Part shown: piece after piece, positions 39,276 through 49,767 of the stretch
Layout: the number at the start of each line of letters is the position of its first letter
Numbering within the stretch: the stretch's first letter is position 1
Assembly (NCBI GenBank): GCA_008330645.1
Contig: VLTN01000016.1
Coordinates: forward strand, 1 to 64,000
DNA length: 64,000 nt
Direction of reading: 5' to 3'
From: Cafeteria roenbergensis
Taxonomy: Eukaryota > Sar > Bigyra > Bicosoecida > Cafeteriaceae
Notes under the pieces: model-generated
The model's database searches: none
What the model was told of the DNA's origin: nothing
What the model saw: only the letters and a program-made list of their open reading frames with translations
Program-made: the position numbers and the translations under genes

Positions 39276-41932
39276 TCGTGGCGCTCGACGACAGCGACGA
39301 CGAAGGGGGCGCGGCGCCGGCGGCCCACGGGGGCGTGTCTCTCCGCACGCCGCGGGACGCCGCACCGCCGCCCTCGGTGCCTGCCGACCCGGCGGATGGA
39401 GGCGGAGCCGATGGGGGCGACGTCGACAACGCGGACGCCCGCGATGATGAGGCCAGCCGGAGCCCCAGCTCTGCTGCTGCAGGCGCCACCACGACGCGCG
39501 CGGCCGCGGCCGCGGCGGCAGCGTCCACGGCGCCTCAGCTCGTCCTCGAGTCTTCGCGGACGGCCCCCGTCATCGTCTGCTCCGTGTGCAGCTGCCGCGT
39601 GCTTGCCACCAGCGGCGCCGTGGCCAGGGGCGCGGGCGCTGGTCGCTTCGTTGTCCCAACGCGACAGGCAGTGGCAGCCCTTCTTGACCGCGCAACTGCA
39701 ACTGCAACCGAAGCCAAGGTCGCTCCCAAGGCGGCTGTTTCTCGTCGCAAGCGTGCCCCCTCCAAGCCCACCGCGGGCGGCGCCGCTGCGGCCGCCGCTG
39801 TTCCGAACTCCACTGCCTACAGTGGAGAGGCCAACGACGCCGAGGTGTCCTCTGCCGCCGTCGCTGCAGCCCGCCGGCGTCAGGAGGCGGAGGACGTCGC
39901 CCTTGGCGAGGCGTTCAAGGGCCTTCGCCGAGCCCTGCCGTGCGTATCCGCCACGGCCGAGGGCGCCTGCATCGCGCACTGCAGTGCTGCCGAGCTGGTT
40001 GCCTTCGCAAGCCGCCCCGGACTCCTCAGGCTTCCGCCCGCCGCGGCCATCGCAGCAGACTCCCCCCTCCTCCTTGCTCTGCTCGAGGCACGTGCCTCGG
40101 ATGTTGGTCCTCCTGCAATTATCCTTCCAGGCAGCGGAGCCGGCCCGGTAGAGGGGTCGGCTTGGGTGGCTGCCGCGGGCGACGGCGAGAGTGGCGGCGC
40201 AGCCCCCTCCCGACCTGGCCGCCGGCCGAAGCGCGGGCGTCCCTCTTCGGCATCCAGGGCCTCCGAGGCCAAGGCGGCTGCAGCAGCGGGCCGGGCCGCC
40301 GAGCGGCTTCGAGTCCGCCTCGTGGACGTCGTGTGCCCCCTGCTGCGCACGTCTATGCAGGACATGGCGAGCAGAACGGCTCTCTACTTCCCCCTCCTCT
40401 CTGCCTGCGAAGCCATTGCGGGCTGTCCCGCCACCGCCCCGCTCCTCGTGTGGGCGCCCCCCGACGACGAGCCGTCCGCGCGCGGCAGCGACTCGCAGCC
40501 AGGGCATTGTGCCGGCAGAGCCATGACTCACTTCGCGGAGCTGGTGGCGTGGCGGCTCAGGACCCGGCCGATGTCGCCTGCGGACGTCAGCTCCTCGGCA
40601 CCCGCGGGTTCGATTGCGGCGCTTCTCCAAACGCTGAGCGATGCGGCGACGCTGTACTGCCGGACTGCAGACGCCGCGCTTGAAGCCACTGCGGACGACG
40701 CGACCGCATTCGCGGCTGATGAGGCAGAGCAGTACACACGGGTGAGAGTGCTGGCGGGGAGGGCGCGCAGCAGCGTGGCGACCGTGAGGAGCGGGCTGCT
40801 GATTGCGGCAGGGCGGCTGATACTCACCTCTCACGCAGCGGGCGCGTGCATCAAGTGGGCAGAGGTGCCTGCCAAGGCACTGCGCGAATCGTCCGCATCC
40901 ACGCTGCCCCCGGCCGCTGCGGCCGCTGTCAGTGCGGCCGGTGGTGGTGGTGTTGCCGCTTCTGGAGGTGCCAAGGCTGCGCGGGCCGCGGGCAAGACCG
41001 GGGAGGACTCGAGCCCCTGGATCGCCCGAGTTGCCTTCAGCCCCTCCGACGAGGCCGTGGCCGAGTACAAGCGGCGGATGCGACCGCACGCCTTCGCCAT
41101 GGTGCCGAGGCTGGCAGCGGCGCACGCTTTTCGCAAATCCGCGGCACAGTCCGCGTCCAGAAAGCAGCTGAAGCGCCTGATGCGCGTGGCAACCGAGCTG
41201 TCCGCGCTGCCGACCACCGCCCTCGAGTGGGCCAGCTCGGTCCTCGCGCGGTCCGACGAGGCTCGCATGGACCTGGTCCGGGTTGCGGTGCTGGGTCCAG
41301 CTGACACTCCGTACATGAATGGCGTGGCTCTGGTCGACCTGATGCTGCCTGCCTCGTACCCGGACGTGCCCCCTCAGGCGTCGTTCGTGTCCACAGCTGG
41401 AGGAACCGTGCGCTTCAACCCCAACCTCTACGCCAACGGCAAGGTGTGCCTGTCGCTTTTGGGGACGTGGACGGGGCCCAGCTGGTCTCCGGGGCAGTCC
41501 ACCCTGGCGCAGGTTCTGCTGGCGATTCAGGGGCAGATCATGAACTCCAACCCCTGGCTGAACGAGCCGGGCTTCCCCGCCGTGCCCCAGCTTTGCTCGC
41601 AGTACAACTGCGTCCTGCGCCTGGCGACGTTGCAGCACCTCATTTTGGCACCCCTTCGATCTCCGCCGCCACTCTTCCGGCAGGCCGTCCTCACGCACTT
41701 CACGCTCAAGCAGCATGAGCTGCGCGAGCAGTGCGCCTCCTGGACGGCGGAAGCAGCGCGCTTGGCTCGGCTGCAGAAGGGGCCGTGCGCGTGCCAGCGG
41801 TACTCGGTCTTCCCTTCGGACAGCCCCTTCAACAGCTCCCTCATGAGCGTCAGCATCGCCACGCGAGCAGCCTGCGACCAGATTCGCCAGCTGCTTGACA
41901 AGCTGCCGCCACTGTCTGATGAACCGTGTTGA
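38673..41932 (+). CDS. Large BIRC6/UBE2O-type ubiquitin-conjugating enzyme
   Basis: Exons 38673-38742 and 38874-41932, phase 1, 1042 aa. The C-terminal ~165 residues (about 820-985) are an E2 fold of the BIRC6 type: LGPADTPYMNGVALVDLMLPASYPDVPPQ, VRFNPNLYANGKVCLSLLGTW with the catalytic Cys882, then WSPGQSTLAQVLLAIQGQIM and LNEPGFP. These match the giant E2/E3 hybrids that can attach ubiquitin without a separate E3. The N-terminal part has a CPDCG pair, acidic tracts including a poly-Asp run (39,243-39,275), another CSVCSC pair and a helical middle. No BIR domain is seen. The intron (131 bp) runs GTGAGT to GCCGCAG; the exon-2 frame has no ATG of its own, which supports the splice. Confidence 0.85.
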
Positions 41933-42048
41933 TATGCTTGCATCGGTAACATTGTGTGGATTTCCATCGATTCTTGGCAAAGCGAGCGGATTGGATAAGG
42001 GTTAATCAACACTCATTCAAATGCCAGAGCTGTCCAGCGCACACGGAT
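41933..42048. other. 3' flank of the E2 gene
   Basis: Lower-GC sequence between the E2 stop and the start of the tandem repeat. Contains nothing recognisable. Confidence 0.4.
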
Positions 42049-43165
42049 GCCTGTCCTGCAGCCACAACAGCAGCGGGGAGAGCGGAAGCGATAGCAGTCG
42101 AGGACAGGCAGCCAGGGGATGGCGAAAGCGAGCAATACGGAGGATGGGAGGTAAAGGATGTTACCCGCAAGTAGTGGCGACACCGCGTAAAACGCGCAGT
42201 GGAGCTGTGGAAGCGGGTGGGCGTGTCGAGGCCACATTCGATATTGCCAGCAGGGAACGAGAGCAACCAGGTTGGAGACGGCAAAGCCGACATTCAAGGT
42301 CACTCTAGCAAAGCCGGCCAAGAGGAGCGGATGCGCGTAGACATCTGGGAAATGATGGTCTCACAGCTGACGGGAGGTGACGAGTCGTTGCCTCCTGATT
42401 CTAAGGGTTGGTCCTCTCCAACCGAGGCGCCCAGTCCTGCAGCCACAACAGCAGCGGGGAGAGCGGAAGCGAAAGCAGTCGAGGACAGGCAGCCAGGGGA
42501 TGGCGAAAGCGAGCAATACGGAGGAGGGGAGGTAAAGGATGTTACCCGCAAGTAGTGGCGACACCGCGTAAAACGCGCAGTGGAGCTGTGGAAGCGGGTG
42601 GGCGTGTCGAGGCCACATTCGATATTGCCAGCAGGGAACGAGAGCAACCAGGTTGGAGACGGCAAAGCCGACATTCAAGGTCACTCTAGCAAAGCCGGCC
42701 AAGAGGAGCGGATGCGCGTAGACATCTGGGAAATGATGGTCTCACAACTGACGGGGGGTGACGAGTCGTTGCCTCCTGATTCTAAGGGTTGGTCCTCTCC
42801 AACCGAGGCGCCCAGTCCTGCAGCCACAACAGCAGCGGGGAGAGCGGAAGCGATAGCAGTCGAGGACAGGCAGCCAGGGGATGGCGAAAGCGAGCAATAC
42901 GGAGGAGGGGAGGTAAAGGATGTTACCCGCAAGTAGTGGCGACACCGCGTAAAACGCGCAGTGGAGCTGTGGAAGCGGGTGGGCGTGTCGAGGCCACATT
43001 CGATATTGCCAGCAGGGAACGAGAGCAACCAGGTTGGAGACGGCAAAGCCGACATTCAAGGTCACTCTAGCAAAGCCGGCCAAGAGGAGAGAACGCGTGC
43101 AGGCATCTGGGAAAGGATAGTCTCACAACTGCTGTACCTGATCAGCGTGCGGGGACGGTCACCAT
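42049..43165. repeat. 381-bp tandem repeat, about 2.9 units
   Basis: Copies repeat at 381-bp spacing (for example the segments beginning ctgcagccacaac near 42,055, 42,436 and 42,817). Units are nearly identical by eye, apart from a few substitutions. The last unit decays after about 43,090. GC is clearly lower than in flanking genes. Each unit contains similar short frames on both strands because 381 is divisible by three, but they stop in every unit and resemble no protein family. Likely a satellite-like or transposon-derived array. Confidence 0.9.
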
Positions 43166-44592
43166 GAGGTCGTCGTACCTGCAGCACAATCAAGACAGCG
43201 GAAAGCACGGTCGAGCGAAAGGAAGTGAGCACCACGGAGAGTGTAGATCGGACGCGGCGCATACGGGGAGAGAAGAGAGAGATGTGCCAGTGAGACAGGT
43301 CGCTTTTGCGAGGGTGGGAAAGCCCTCGCCAGCGGTTTTGAACTGAGCTCATATTCTTCGTCTCCTGTGGCACCCCGCGGACTATTGTGAAGCCACGCCG
43401 AGCAACGCCTCCGCAGGTGACGGTATTCAGTGCAGGCGAGTACGCAGCCATTCGCAGGGGGACCTCACCTTGTGAATCTGTGGCGGCTCCGCCGAGTTCC
43501 AAGGGACTGACTGTACCAGCCAAGGGAACCTGCATGGCAAAAGGCAGAGCGGCGAGGCAAAATAGATGTCGCATGGCTTTCCCAGACGAAACGTCACGTG
43601 CGGCAGAACCGCAGACGCAGTCAAGTTTGACCAAGCTTTCCGCGCGGAGTCCGACCTCCATGGTGTTATAGCAGACTTTGCGATGAGGACGACGCAACTA
43701 GTTCCAAAAGGCGGGCGAAAGGCCGTAAGCCTAACTCCCACCCGAAAAATGGAACCAAGCACGCGCCCCCGACGTAGAATGCATGCAATAGTTTCCCGTC
43801 CCGACCATCAACTCAGCGGGCGGGTTGGGACAACGGTCTCACATCTTGGGCTGCCTTGTGGCCTTGGGCTGCTGGACTTCTGGTCGACAGAGTCAGGCAG
43901 GGTTCTGCAAGCGCAAAGCAGAGTCGATCCGGCCCAAAGTGGGAACGAGCGGTTAGCAGCGCGATCCCGCAGCACGGCCGTGCAGCACGAGGCGAGCGGG
44001 TGCGACGGAAATGTCGCGGGCTATATTGACCAATTCCAGCCAGAGAAAGGCTGTTCAGTCACCCGTAAGCCACGCTTCAATATTGGACCAACTGTGGGGC
44101 GAATTCCAGCCGTGAGGTAGCGGCAGTCTCGCACGGAGAAAAAGCTGTCCGGGCAATGCAAGCGGCGCAAGGAGGGGCGTGCGCCATGGGTGCGCGAGGC
44201 GCAGGAAGGGTCTCACAGCCAGCCTCGAAGAGGGGCGCCCGCCGGGCAGGCAGGACGCCGAAAGGAGTAAACGCCGTTAAGGCAGGGTTGGCAAGGCCGG
44301 GCAGTGCGCCCGCCCGCCGAAGAGCTGCTGCGACCTTAGTCGGGCGCGGCGCAGGAGGCCATACCCGCTGCCGGTCGCTGGCGCGAGGGGCGGCGGCCCT
44401 GACCGCCGCTTCCTTTGCAGGAGGCGGGGAGAGTGCGCAAACCCGTGATGCCTCGATCGCGGATCGGCGGCTCTGCACGGCCACGTCATCCGCTTTGGGG
44501 CTTGCGCAGAGGAGCGGGAAACTCGAGGCATCCCGTGGTCCCTGGCGGTCACGCTCGCGCGCACGGAGGCACGCCTTCGCTGCGGCACCCCC
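43166..44592. other. Low-coding region downstream of the tandem repeat
   Basis: About 1.4 kb with intermediate GC up to ~44,100, then typical host GC. I find no frame with a recognisable domain and no convincing exon. The moderate GC, like that of the adjacent array, suggests old mobile-element DNA. The last ~450 bases should carry the promoter of the PH-domain gene. Confidence 0.4.
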
Positions 44593-45470
44593 ATGGCTTC
44601 CTCCGTTTCGGCCGCTGAGCTTATGCGCTCCGCCCCCGGCACCTTCCGCGCGGGAACGGTGCTGAAGCACCGCGCTGGCTGGTGCGCAGGCACATTCGGC
44701 ACAGGCTGCGGCGGCGGCTGGGCTGCCCGCTTGCTCGTGCTCAAGGGCGGTTTCCTCTTCAAGTTCAAGTCGCGAAAGGGGTCGCGGCCGCTGGGGTGAG
44801 GGTCGAGCAGGCCCGCGCGGTGCCGAGGGCGTCTCTGCTGCGCGCTCTGGCCGCGCCCCGCAGCGCTCCGCGAGCGGTGGCCAAGCTGTTCTCGTCTCGC
44901 ATTCTGTCCCTCCCGTGCAGTTTGCCCATAGACCTGGCCTCGGCGACTGTCACGCTGCGGCCGCACGCCGCCACTGACGCTGGGGTGGACCCTGCCAAGT
45001 GCTTCACTGTCGGCACTCTGCGGCGCACGCTGCTGTTCCAGTGCGATGACGCATGTGAGTCGGGTCCGCTTCTGTGTGCTGCAGCCAGAGTTGGTGCTGC
45101 GGGGCTGCTGTCTGTGGCAGCCTCTGCGTCTCCCGGGCCGCGCGAGTCCAGACGCGCCTGATGCCCGCGCTGCTACGCGTGCCACGCATCCTTCGCAGCC
45201 GAGGCAGCCGCCTGGGTTCGCGCGCTCCACAACCAAGCTGACACCTCGATCAAGGCAGGGCTGGGCCACTTGCGAATGGAGCCGTCGGAGGAGGCTGCGC
45301 GGGCGACCGGGCAAGCAATGACCAGAAGGCAAGCGCAGAGGCAACGGGCGCACGCTGAGAGGGCGGCCACAGACCCAGCCTTGTCCATGGAAGCGGCAGG
45401 GCTAATGGGCTTCGGAATGGCCTCTGCCGAAATGCGCGAGCTCGGAGACGGCGACAGTGACAGCGAGTAG
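44593..45470 (+). CDS. PH-domain protein
   Basis: Three exons: 44593-44795, 44921-45054 and 45199-45470 (phases 2 and 1), 202 aa. Joined, they give one pleckstrin-homology domain: AGTVLKHRA start strand, WAARLLVLKGGFLFKFKS, GSRPLG-LPIDLASATVTL across the first splice, KCFTVGTLRRTLLFQC, and the closing helix SEAAAWVRAL across the second splice. The PH fold ends near residue 125. The remaining ~75 residues are a charged helix (MTRRQAQRQRAHAERAA) and a Met-rich tail. PH domains bind phosphoinositides or proteins at membranes. Introns are 125 and 144 bp, GTGAGG/CGTGCAG and GTGAGT/TTCGCAG. No single frame shows the domain whole. Confidence 0.82.
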
Positions 45471-45689
45471 GCACGGCAGCTTGCGAGCTGTCCCTGCGGG
45501 CCCTGTCGCCTGCCTGTGCTGTTTGCGTGACCGGGTGCATGGGACTTGTGTGTATCGATGTGTGTGCGTGGTGTTACGCGCCTTGAGAAAGAGAGGGGGA
45601 GAGCTTCCTCGCTATGCAAAACGCAGTTCGGAGGAGGAGGAGGGACGGTCGCGCGTGCGCCTCGCCGACAGCGAGGCGCACGCGCGGCG

Positions 45690-45738
45690 ACACACACACA
45701 CACACACTTACACACTCACTCACGCGCACGCACACAGC
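45690..45738. repeat. CA-type microsatellite between PH and NOP10 genes
   Basis: A (ca)n tract with interruptions (cacacacacaca, then cactcactcacgcgcacgcacaca) in the short region between the convergent 3' ends of the PH-domain and NOP10 genes. No coding role. Confidence 0.85.
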
Positions 45739-45754
45739 CACCCCTGTTCGGCGC

Positions 45755-46232
45755 TCAGAGGGGCTCGGCGGGCTGCTGGGTGAGGAGCTGGCCGTGGCGC
45801 TTCTTGAACGTCACGCGCTGGCTGGAGAACTTGTCGTCCGGGGAGAAGCGCGCTGCGACAGGAGTGGTAGGACGGGGTTGGGGGAGCGGGAGGGCGAGGC
45901 AATGGGGCGGGGGCGCGCGCTCGGTGCGAGGCCAAGCAGCGCCCTCGCGGCGCCCGAGCAAAAGGGCCGTGCGAGGCTCACCAGGGTGGGCGGAGTGGGT
46001 GGGGCTGCCATCGGGGCCGACCTTCTGCGAGGAAAGGAGCGCGGCCGCGGGGTCGCACTAGCAGGCGGGTGCTGGCAGGGAACCGTCGCGAGGCAAGGCC
46101 GGGCTGCGAAAGGAGGGCTGAGCATCGAGGCGGGCCGAGTCGATGCGCCGCGGGGCCGCGCAGGACGGGCAGCCGCACCTTGAGCGTGTAGATGCGCTTG
46201 CCAGTGCTGTCGAGGTAGACCATGAGGTGCAT
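45755..46232 (-). CDS. NOP10: H/ACA ribonucleoprotein subunit Nop10
   Basis: Three exons: 46232-46179, 46024-45982 and 45852-45755 (phases 0 and 1), 64 aa, exactly the usual length of Nop10. Exon 1 gives [18 protein letters not shown], exon 2 [14 protein letters not shown], and exon 3 [20 protein letters not shown] ending TQQPAEPL. This matches the conserved plan YLNExGxRVYTLKK ... [23 protein letters not shown] ... TQQP. Nop10 bridges Cbf5/dyskerin in H/ACA particles that convert uridine to pseudouridine in rRNA and snRNA. The cysteines of archaeal Nop10 zinc sites are absent, as in other eukaryotes. Introns are 154 and 129 bp; the first donor is GTGCGG, the only non-GTGAG donor here. Divergent from the sterol-dehydrogenase gene. 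Confidence 0.93.
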
Positions 46233-46380
46233 GGCTGCTCGGAGTCTGGGGCGAGTGGCAGCGAAGGGGCTGCCTGACTGCCTTGGCTTGCTTTGCGTGC
46301 TGGTCGCTCCCTTCGATCCCGGAGCAACCCAACGCGCTTCGGCTCTGCTTCCCCGCCAATTGCAGCGCGCGGATCGCCAG

Positions 46381-48202
46381 ATGGCCGGCGGCCCGCGGCA
46401 CAGGCCGGTGCGCGTCGGCACGATGGACTCTGACATGCTGTGGACGGCGGTGGGCGGCGCTGCGGCGCTGCTCGCGGTGTACACGGGATTCTTTGCCCTG
46501 GTGTGGACCGTGAGCAGAAGAGTCGCGAGCACATCGCCGAGCACACAACCGCGCTGCGCTCGCGCAGCAGCCCCGCTTTGGGGGGAGGGGGGGGGGGAGG
46601 GGGAGGGCAAGCTCGGCCGCTGCGCTCGTTGTGGCGGGAGCCACTGTGCCTCCACGACGAGCCTGCCACTGTCGCCTGCCGCGCGCCGCCGTTTGCCGCC
46701 CTCGCTCGCAGAAGCCTGTCTGGTCGCCCCCTGCCGGGCTGCGCCGTGTCGCGTCGCGCATCCGGCTTCCGGCGTACGAGGGGCTCCCTGAGTCGGTGAT
46801 GGTCACGGGGGGCTGCGGCTTCCTCGGCCGCCACATCGTGGAGGCGCTTGCTGCCTCAGGCGTGTCCTTCATCGTCGTGTTCGACCTGGCACCGCGCGAC
46901 GTGTCCCACGTGGCATGGATCGCGGACCTCAACAAGGCCACCCCCGGCACCAAGGTCGAGTTCGTGGCCGGAGACCTCAAGGATCCGGAGAGCGTGCGGG
47001 CCGCGCTCAAGGGCGTCAAGGCCGTGGTGCACTGCGCCAGCCCGCACCCTCAGCTCGCCAGCGATGCCGTTCTCGAGGCCGTCATTGTCGACGGCACCCG
47101 GGAGCTCCTGACCGTGTGTGCCGACGAGGGCGTCAAGTCCTTCGTGCTCACCTCAAGCGCCAGCGTCGTCTTCTCTGGCACTGACCAGCCCGGCGCCGAC
47201 GAGACCGTCCCCATCCCCAGCACCTTCCGCGACTTCTATTCCGTGTGCAAGGCCCAGGCCGAGAAGATCGTGTGCGCGGCCGGATCCAGCCCCTCTGCCC
47301 GCGTCCTCACCGCCGCGGTGCGGCCCCACGGCATCTTCGGCCCCCGCGACACCCAGGCAGTGCCGGGAATCTGCGAGGTCAGCTCCACATGGCGCGGCAA
47401 GCTTGTCCTTGGTGACGGCAACAACATGGTGGACTTCACCTACGTCGGCAACGTCGTGCACGGCCACATCCTCGCGCTCCAGCGCCTCCACGCCGAGGCC
47501 ACCTCCGGCAAGCCCGGCGGCAAGGACGGCTCCCGCATCAGCGGCAAGGCCTTCTTCGTCACCAACGACGAGCCCCTCCCATTCTGGTCCTTCGTGGCCC
47601 GTGTCAAGGCAGCGATGCGCTACCCTGCGGCCTCCGTTCGCATCCCCTACCGTCTTGCCCACGGCATCGCCACCCTCCAGGAGGCTGTTGCCGGCATCGT
47701 CGCGTCCATGCGCGGAACCAAGCCGACCCCGCTCCACCTCAGCCCGCAGCGCGTGGCCATCGCCGGCACCGCCCACTGGTACAAGTGCGACCGCGCCAAG
47801 GCCGCGCTGGGCTACAGCCCCGTGTGGAACATGGACCAGGCACTCGCCCTCACGGCGATGTCGTACCCGTCGCTCGTCTACTCCGGCCCCGGCGCTGTGC
47901 GCAGCCCCATCGAGCAGGTAGACGAGGAGTGCCGCCCTTGCGACCTCCCCCAGATGGCCTTTTCCCGCGCCGAGGTCGCCCAGCACAACACCGACGGTGA
48001 CGCCTGGCTGATTGTGGACGGCAAGGTACACGACGTGACGTACTTTGTCGATACGCACCCTGGCGGCCCCGACGCCTTGCTCCGCAACGCGGGCAAGGAC
48101 GCGTCCGAGGGATTCCACGGCGACCAGCACCCAGAGAACGTTGTGGAGACTCTTGCAGACCTGCGCATCGGCTGGGTGGAGGACGAGGACAAGTCCGACT
48201 GA
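46381..48202 (+). CDS. 3beta-HSD/NSDHL-like sterol dehydrogenase fused to cytochrome b5
   Basis: Exons 46423-46509 (or from the in-frame ATG 46381) and 46712-48202, phase 0, 525 or 539 aa. Exon 1 encodes an N-terminal membrane anchor (LWTAVGGAAALLAVYTGFFALVW). Residues ~58-420 (525-aa numbering) form an extended SDR of the 3beta-HSD family: VTGGCGFLGRHIV dinucleotide fold, TSSASVVF, and YSVCK (Tyr205, Lys209). It most resembles sterol-4-alpha-carboxylate 3-dehydrogenase of sterol C4-demethylation. Residues ~448-520 are a cytochrome b5 domain (WLIVDGKVHDVTYFVDTHPGG, heme ligand His478). The fusion would bring an electron carrier to the demethylation complex; inference. The 202-bp intron contains a long G-run (46,578-46,605). 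Confidence 0.87.
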
Positions 48203-48976
48203 GTGCGGATGGCCCCTGATTCTGTGCCCTCACGCTGCGCACACAAAAATGCCAAGGCAAGGCTCCAGAACCCATCGCGCGTCGCTGCCGCCATCACGCT
48301 GCCGTTGAGCACGACAGCACACGCTGCAAATGTGGGCCTGGGCTGGCTGTTGATCTGCCGCAACGGCGCATGACTGGACTGGCGTCACCTTGCGAAACAA
48401 TCCGATTTCAGTGTCTCTCCACCGGAGAGAACGGGCTCTTGAATGCAGCCTGCGGGCTGCCCGGGCGCAGACGGTTTCGTCCCCGTGTCGCTGCTGGATG
48501 GAGAATCGCAACGACTCCCTGCCTGGTCGGCTTTGCAGACAGAGAGTAAGCAGCTTGTCAATTGCCAGACAATTATTTTGTAGCTTAGTGAAGCCATATC
48601 CGCCTCGGCATCGCGCATTGATCTCTCACTTCCGGAATAGCGACGTCCACAGTGTTTGCAGCGCCACCTGTGCGAGTTGCACAAGTGGCGCATTTCCAGA
48701 GGCAAAGTGACGACCAAAAGGCCCAGTCAAATCGGGCTGGGATTGTGTCATAGCGACTCAATTGGCACCGTTGCGTGAGCCCATGCAGCGCAACACGTAT
48801 TCAGGCCGCATGGCAGTGCATTGGCGCACCCCACCTCGAGTGCTTTGTGCGAGCACGCACGACAGCGCCCCAGCCGACCGCGATCGCTTGTTGGGCCACG
48901 AACCAGACACGCCTCTTTTGGTGGCACCAAACACAAAAACCCCGGCAGCAAGGACGCAAGCACGCACCGCGGACAC
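48203..48976. other. Intergenic region of lower GC
   Basis: About 770 bases between convergent genes. GC falls around 48,380-48,780. No recognisable gene, RNA or terminal repeats; possibly an old short mobile-element relic. Confidence 0.4.
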
Positions 48977-49453
48977 TCAGATCTCGCCCGCCCCAGCGCG
49001 ACTGGATTTGAATAGCAGCTCGGCTGTCCTCGTCGTCTCCGACACGACCTTGGGGAAGCGGACCGTCTCCTTGGGCTGTGCCTTGGCGCCCCAGCCCACT
49101 TGCATTGACGTCGTCTGGGGTGCCCCGAAGCGCTCCTCCGGGTCCCAGGCGTGAGCCTGGTGCTTACGGATGGCCTCCCGCAGCTCTGACATGCTGGAGG
49201 CCGTCGTCGGCGCCGGGCGCTCCAGGGCGTCGCGTGGGTCCACGGCCGGAGGGGCCGCCTCAGGCTCGGGCTCAAGGGGCGGCGCAGGCTCGCGCAGCTC
49301 GGCGGCGTGCTCCACGGCAAATGTCCCCACAACGCGCTTGTAGGGCTCTACGAAGTATGCGTCGGCCTTGGCCTCGTCCCCAGCGCGCGGCTGGAGTGTG
49401 CCGTAAATGGACTTGACCGGGTTGACCCGGCCCTCGTTCCTCGAAGCCGCCAT
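48977..49453 (-). CDS. Small unknown protein, possibly axonemal
   Basis: 158 aa from the ATG at 49453. Features: SIYGTLQPRAGDEAKADAYFVEPYKRVVGTF, a Pro/Glu-rich middle, then HQAHAWDPEERFG and a conserved-looking C-terminus (TSMQVGWGA ... RFPKVVSETTRTAELLFKSS). The short length, Pro/Trp/Tyr motifs without a globular core, and a promoter shared with the axonemal gene DRC9 315 bases away suggest a ciliary microtubule-associated protein. I do not recognise a specific family, so the ciliary role is inference only. Confidence 0.6.
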   Translation of the reverse strand: MAASRNEGRVNPVKSIYGTLQPRAGDEAKADAYFVEPYKRVVGTFAVEHAAELREPAPPLEPEPEAAPPAVDPRDALERPAPTTASSMSELREAIRKHQAHAWDPEERFGAPQTTSMQVGWGAKAQPKETVRFPKVVSETTRTAELLFKSSRAGAGEI

Positions 49454-49767
49454 GGTGCAGCTGCGGCGATTCAGAGCCAGTGAGCTCGCAGAGCAGCCAG
49501 GGCAAGCACGCGCGCTGCGCCCGGGAGGGGGTGGGGGTGGGAAGACGCAGAACGCGAGTGAGCGCGCCGCCGGGGATGGCGCACAGGCGCTCGCCCGCAA
49601 CCGTTTTGCGCGGCTCTGCTGCGGCCGGCCCGCGGGCGCACGGCTCGCACGGCGCTGCAGCCACTCCCGCGCGCGTGGCCCTCGCGACCCCGAGCGTGGC
49701 AGCAGTGCAGCCAGCGGCCTCCGCGGGTTCGGGGCGCTCTGCGCAAAAGGCGAGCGAGGGAAATCGC

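Noticed and set aside
42199-43070. Repeated ~118- and ~124-codon frames in the 381-bp array
   Set aside because: They terminate in every unit, occur on both strands, and show no domain; treated as repeat shadows.
43387-44120. Possible small genes between the array and the PH gene
   Set aside because: Frames overlap on both strands with no recognisable motif, splice support or coding composition.
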